Shown here piece by piece: positions 59,639-64,000 of a stretch of 64,000 nt of DNA; position 1 is the stretch's first letter, and each line of letters starts with the position of its first letter. The translations under genes and the position numbers were made by a program. The stretch spans positions 744,001 through 808,000 of the forward strand of contig NC_052476.1 in assembly GCF_009730915.1 (NCBI RefSeq). Reading direction: 5' to 3'. The stretch is from Dioscorea cayenensis subsp. rotundata. Lineage: Eukaryota > Streptophyta > Magnoliopsida > Dioscoreales > Dioscoreaceae. The notes below the pieces were generated by a model that ran no database searches, was not told the origin of the DNA, and saw nothing but the letters and a program-made list of their open reading frames with translations.

Positions 59639-61417
59639 TGTGCTTATTTGTTCTTGCTCTTGTTGTATTGGTTTGAAGGTGGCTTCTTGTTTATATATAT
59701 ATATATATACGGAGATATATACGGTTATTTTGAATACATGTGATAGGTTTTCATTATCTTGTGTGTTTAACTCATCATACAAAATAAATAAATTTCTATT
59801 AAAGCTGTTATGCTACTCTAATTTATACATCGTTTGTGTTTATTTATATTTTTTAATTATTATAAATGAAGGAGCTTGCTGTCTATTTGTATATATATAT
59901 AAATATATGAAAGAGATAGAGAGGGTGATGGCATGGATGAGAGAGCAACTGATATCTGTTTTTGTGGTGCTAAATGTGGGGATGAAATAAATTATAATAT
60001 TATTATTATAAATAAATATCAAGTGTTTTATGTGATCTTGAATGGTAAAATAATAATAATAATTTCTCATATAATTTGGTTATAGATAGGGAAGAAGTAA
60101 ATGAATACATCATCTTCCTAATAGAAGGAATGATAATTTTTTTAATCATCTAACAATGATTAAAATGTGACTTTACCTATATTATTAAAAAAATTGAATA
60201 CAAAATAAAAACCCAAAAGTCAAGATTATGGACCAAATTAGAAGAAAATCAAGACTTAATATCCAATGTAATCAAGATTTCCAAAAAGGCACCTTTCACG
60301 TACTGTAGGAACTTTTGGAAGTGGAGATGAAGCTAGTGAAATGAAGTGGTGGAGATTTTGATAAGGTAAGGTATCATTGTATCAACATCAAAAGCGAGGT
60401 CCAAAATAGTGCAAGCAAGCTCACATGGCAAGATGCACTATGAGACACAATGACAGCTAAAACATCAGTGTCCTTCATGTAGGGGATTGTTTCCCACCTT
60501 GCATCTCCTGCCTATCCTATCCTTCATCGCCCTGTGCCTTGGGGCATGCATGCAAAAGGATAAGGAGTGTCCTTAAGATGATTGGATGTAGGTGTTTCCT
60601 TTAGTTCACAATTAAAGAGATGACTAATTTCTGACGTATGTGTACCTAAGAACGGCGTTGAAGCAGCTGTTCTCATTTCATGCATGCCTTTGTGCCTTTG
60701 TGTGATCAATTAAGTTCAAAGTTAGGTGAAGTCCATCAACAACAAGAAGAATAAGACATGGAACTTGTTGGATTGTTGATGATCTTGAGCCATTCATTGC
60801 CTTCTATGTGGGTTCATTAACTGCCCATTACCAAAAGTAATGCAATAAAAAGTTTAATAATATAAACAATAATAATAGAAAAAAAAAAAGAAGTAAATCA
60901 GACTCCCAGTTGGGCAAAAGCTTTGAGCCTGGCATGTTTCAATTTTTACTGTCGAAAAAATTACACACAAATCAGTATTGATCTGTGACATGTATATAGA
61001 AGCTGAAAAGATGAAGAAAAGTCTCCAAAGGAACAGAATACAAAGGAATTCACCGTCACAGAATCATCCGCCTGTAATGGACGACAAAATAGAGCAAATT
61101 GACACGTATCCGCTCACTATGATAGGTTTGAGCAATCTATAATCCCTGCAAACCTAAATTTATTGTACACTTTAGAGAAAATAACATGTGGTTGAGATAT
61201 TCAATATAACCAAACAGGCCACCATGATGTCTGATACCTCTATTTAAGTGTTTAAGTTATCTAGTGTTTGGATTCTACAATCACAATATGAAATCGCACA
61301 ACCTCAAGAGTCTGAAGAAAGATGATTAACCATACTGGTGTTTCGTTTAACTAACATTTCAATTATGAAAAATCATTTCGTTGGTGATTGAGCTGATAGA
61401 TAACAAATCTAACAGTA
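59639..61417. other. Intergenic
   Basis: (TA)n near 59694-59710. From about 60290 to 60830 the sequence is less AT-biased and has two perfect CATGCATG palindromes (60545-60552 and 60680-60687), but no coding frame. I could not recognise an RNA gene there. Confidence 0.45.
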
Positions 61418-63625
61418 TTACTTGCTCTTCCGATCATCATTGTAATCATCGATTAGTCTCTCAACATCCTTCCAGAATAAACCTTCAACAAGAATCCCAT
61501 CCTTGGTGAACCTGAAAAGAGTCATCCATGTTAAATATCTATTGTTTGACATCAGAACATGTGTTTCAAAGAGTGAAAAGGAATATAGATAAGTAACAAA
61601 ATTTGGCACTAATTAAGTAACATGTAGTTCAATTTAACTGCTAAATTGTTTGGCTACCATTCTATGTCAAATATGTATAGTTGAAGAAATTAGATGAAAT
61701 CTTCATCTAACCAATACACTAATTTCAGCTAAAAAATTATCTGGGTGGAACAACATCAAGGGGCATTGGGGATCTTTCCAACCATGAAAAGGTGCACACC
61801 TATATATTAGATAATAGATCAACATGAAGGATTTAGCCATGATTTTTGCTAATAATTATATTATTCAGTAGTCCATAATGGGGAATACACAATGCATCTG
61901 ATAATGAGATCATCACAAATGACGCCAAGACAACGTAAACTAAAGATTTATCCTAAGAACAACCTAAATTGTGAACTACTGCATTCAAAAATTGATTCTT
62001 AGAAACTTTGAGATGCAGTTCATGAACTAACCAAGTACTCTACTAAACAGTCTAATGAAGAAAAGTCAGATGAAAGTAAAAACTAACCACTTTTGTGACA
62101 CTCTTGGTGAATTCAACAGTTTTATTTGCTGAAATGGACTTAGGATCAGCACTGGCCACTGTAAGAGTATACATGTCAGAGAACCTTGGCAGTTTGGAAG
62201 ACACAGTCAGCCCCTGTGCTATTGAAAGATCCCTGTATAAAATCAAGCACACTAAACAAATAAGCCAGCAACATCCAGATTTTCAGCATAAGCATTGAAC
62301 AAATATCTGCAGTGGATAAACAATTCGACCTTAAAATGCATTTTAGATTCTGCAAGCAGTGACTTGACTTTTGCAGTCAGCTAATTACTGAACTACACTC
62401 AGCCAACCTCTCCAAGTAATGTCCACAGCTTATTGTAAAAACAGATAACAGAGATTTGCAAAAGGTAGTAATACTATGTTCATAAAGCCAAATTACAATT
62501 AGCACAAACAACAAGGTGTTCACAATAAATTCTTCGCTCAAACAGAACCGAAGTCATATGCTAAGTATAAAACAAGACAACATGACAGAAATTCTGTCAA
62601 GTTTACAAAGTTTAGTTATGTATAAAGGATATCCAGAGGCGCTTTGTGTAAAGAGAAATACACAGGCCATTTCAGGTATTCAATGGTGCATTCACCAAAT
62701 CACCCAACACTGACATAAACAGTACATTAAAGTTCCCAACTTTTATTTCCATCATCTACTGTTTCATCACAATAACAACCTTAAGTGAACATAAAAGCAC
62801 TACAAACCAAGAGTTATTTGCAGTTGTAGAGTTTACTTCAAAATCTAAACATTCGGTTTGAATTGAAAAAAAACACTTCCGACTTGCTTCTAAGTTCACA
62901 AATCAGTTATTTTCCACAACATATTGACAAGATAACCACAACATTGCACGCCCTCAATCAAACACGTCAAAACATATATGAACAAAAACACACTTTCTAA
63001 GATAACAAACCCGACGAATTCTTTAAGGAAATCCAACACAGCCAAATCACAAATTAAGAACTAAAAAAATTCAACAGAGGAAAGCAACTCACAGCAGGGG
63101 GGTAAGTGAAGAGGATTGCGTTCTTCTCCTTGGTGTAGCTGATGAACTGAAGGATCCCATTCAAAATCACATACTTAAACAAGGAGTCAAAGATCAAACA
63201 CCATAATACTTCATCAAAAAATACAGAAACCAAAACAAAACTAAAACTTTCTCAAGATCAACACAAAAAAAGGATATGATATGATGCAAGTGATCAGAAA
63301 ATTCCGATTCTCTGGGAACTTCTTATTAGTGAAACTGCGCCAATAACGCAATCCCGATGATCACCGTCCCAATCAGCAGTCTCACATTGCTCAATCTGAA
63401 ATCCTCACCATATCCTTTACCAGTAACGATCTGAAATCACAAAAATCTCTTCAAAACCCTAGATTTCCCAAAAAGATACATGAAATGGTACCAAAAAGCA
63501 CACGGATCAAGAGAGAACGAAGAGATCTGGCGAACCTCGTTGACGGATTCATCCAGGACATGCTTGATGGCGTGGGGATCGAGGAGATTGGCCTTCTTCG
63601 GGCCCTTCGCCGCGCCGCTCGTCAT
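61418..63625 (-). CDS. SPCS2: Signal peptidase complex subunit 2 (SPC25), three +1 shifts
   Basis: Five exons on the minus strand: 63625-63536, 63430-63278, 63174-63093, 62232-62088 and 61511-61418. Discounting three extra bases gives 186 residues, near the family norm. The start is MTSGAAKGPKKANLLDPHAI then KHVLDESVNE. The first membrane span is NVRLLIGTVIIGIALLAQF, followed by TNKKFPENRNF and the second span ending YVILNGILQFISYTKEKNAI. The lumen-facing or cytosolic tail has GSFNSTG, TVSSKLPRFSDMYTLTVAS, KSISANKTVEFTKSVT and FTKDGILVEGLFWKDVERLI. It is an ER membrane subunit of the signal peptidase, supporting secretion. Extra bases: 63332-63334, 62211-62214 and 62090. The exon 2-3 junction is not GT-AG: the intron starts ATATCCTTTT, the U12 consensus. 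Exon 1 and exon 4-5 borders are GT-AG. Confidence 0.9.
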
Positions 63626-64000
63626 CGTCTCGTCCTCTCGAGCTTCGTCCGCGTCTTCGGTTCGTGCCTGGAGTCCTTCGCCGTTGTGGACTGGACTCGC
63701 TTCGGTTGGGTTTCAATTTATCAAAGATGGGCTGGACCTCACTGGGCCTTTTACATTCTTCCAAAATGGTAGTTTAATCACTTAATAAACACAAAAATTT
63801 ATATATAATTTTTATTATTACATTAACAGGGGTTTTAGAAAATAAATGAAAATTCAATGGGGAAAAACGTTTCGTGTTACATGGATATTGAAAAATTAGT
63901 GAATTTTATTTAATTAAAACGTTATTACTGCTATTATTCACATATTTTTTTAAATAATGAATGATTAATCTTGTGGCTTTTGGTTTAAGAGTATGGTTGA
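63626..64000. promoter_or_regulatory. SPCS2 upstream region
   Basis: GC-rich just before the ATG, with TGGGCT at 63728-63733 and TGGGCC at 63742-63747 (site II type, as in many housekeeping promoters). Further upstream is AT-rich with no gene seen. Confidence 0.45.

Noticed and set aside
60290-60830. Possible microRNA precursor in the less AT-rich stretch with CATGCATG
   Set aside because: No known miRNA sequence recognised and no convincing long hairpin seen by eye.

Overview
This is a plant nuclear window: AT-rich intergenic DNA, genes with short GT-AG introns, (TA)n microsatellites, tRNA-derived SINEs, MITEs, an L1-type LINE and plant-only gene families. The GC-rich, Ala-rich 5' ends of some genes suggest a non-grass monocot, possibly yam-like, but I hold that loosely. 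All calls were made by reading the sequence; no alignment or database search was run.

Layout. 1-10 kb: two small basic proteins of unknown function, two SINE families, a duplicated ~0.7 kb block, a broken inverted copy of the kinase 3' exon split by a TTA-flanked transposon, and a 1000-N assembly gap. 10.4-13.3 kb: a five-exon receptor-like cytoplasmic kinase (-). 13.3-20.5 kb: mostly gene-free, with a SINE, a long-TIR Mutator-like MITE and a minisatellite. 20.5-22.7 kb: ribosomal protein L27a with a site II/telo-box/TATA promoter, then a degenerate tandem repeat. 23.4-38.6 kb: a papain-family cysteine protease cluster with two complete protease genes (27577-29248 and 31613-33393), two genes that keep only signal peptide plus I29 propeptide (34335-34982 and 36060-36886), and several relics, one fused to a fragment of 2-isopropylmalate synthase. 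40.1-42.9 kb: chloroplast-type RelA/SpoT homologue. 44.1-48.2 kb: ESF1-like nucleolar rRNA-processing protein. 48.7-50.1 kb: 5'-truncated L1 LINE with a nested SINE, both with target-site duplications. 50.6-53.1 kb: atypical type-B response regulator (-). 54.6-56.1 kb: ANTH/AP180 clathrin adaptor (-). 56.7-59.6 kb: a broken and a near-complete germin-like gene (-). 61.4-63.6 kb: signal peptidase complex subunit 2 (-), with a possible U12-type intron.

How genes relate. The protease cluster is the most dynamic part. Paralogous flanks, a shared stop codon and an empty-site MITE comparison show that one already truncated propeptide gene was duplicated in tandem. If expressed, the two short products would be secretory or vacuolar I29-only proteins beside full proteases of the same family, which suggests inhibitor or chaperone roles; this is inference. 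The other genes are ordinary plant functions: translation, ribosome assembly, plastid ppGpp signalling, cytokinin-type transcription, endocytosis and secretion.

A technical caution: six conserved genes (RPL27A, RSH, the response regulator, the ANTH gene, the second germin-like gene and SPCS2) each need one to three single extra bases removed to read through, 11 in all, and every one is a +1. That one-sided pattern looks like residual assembly insertions rather than 11 independent mutations.
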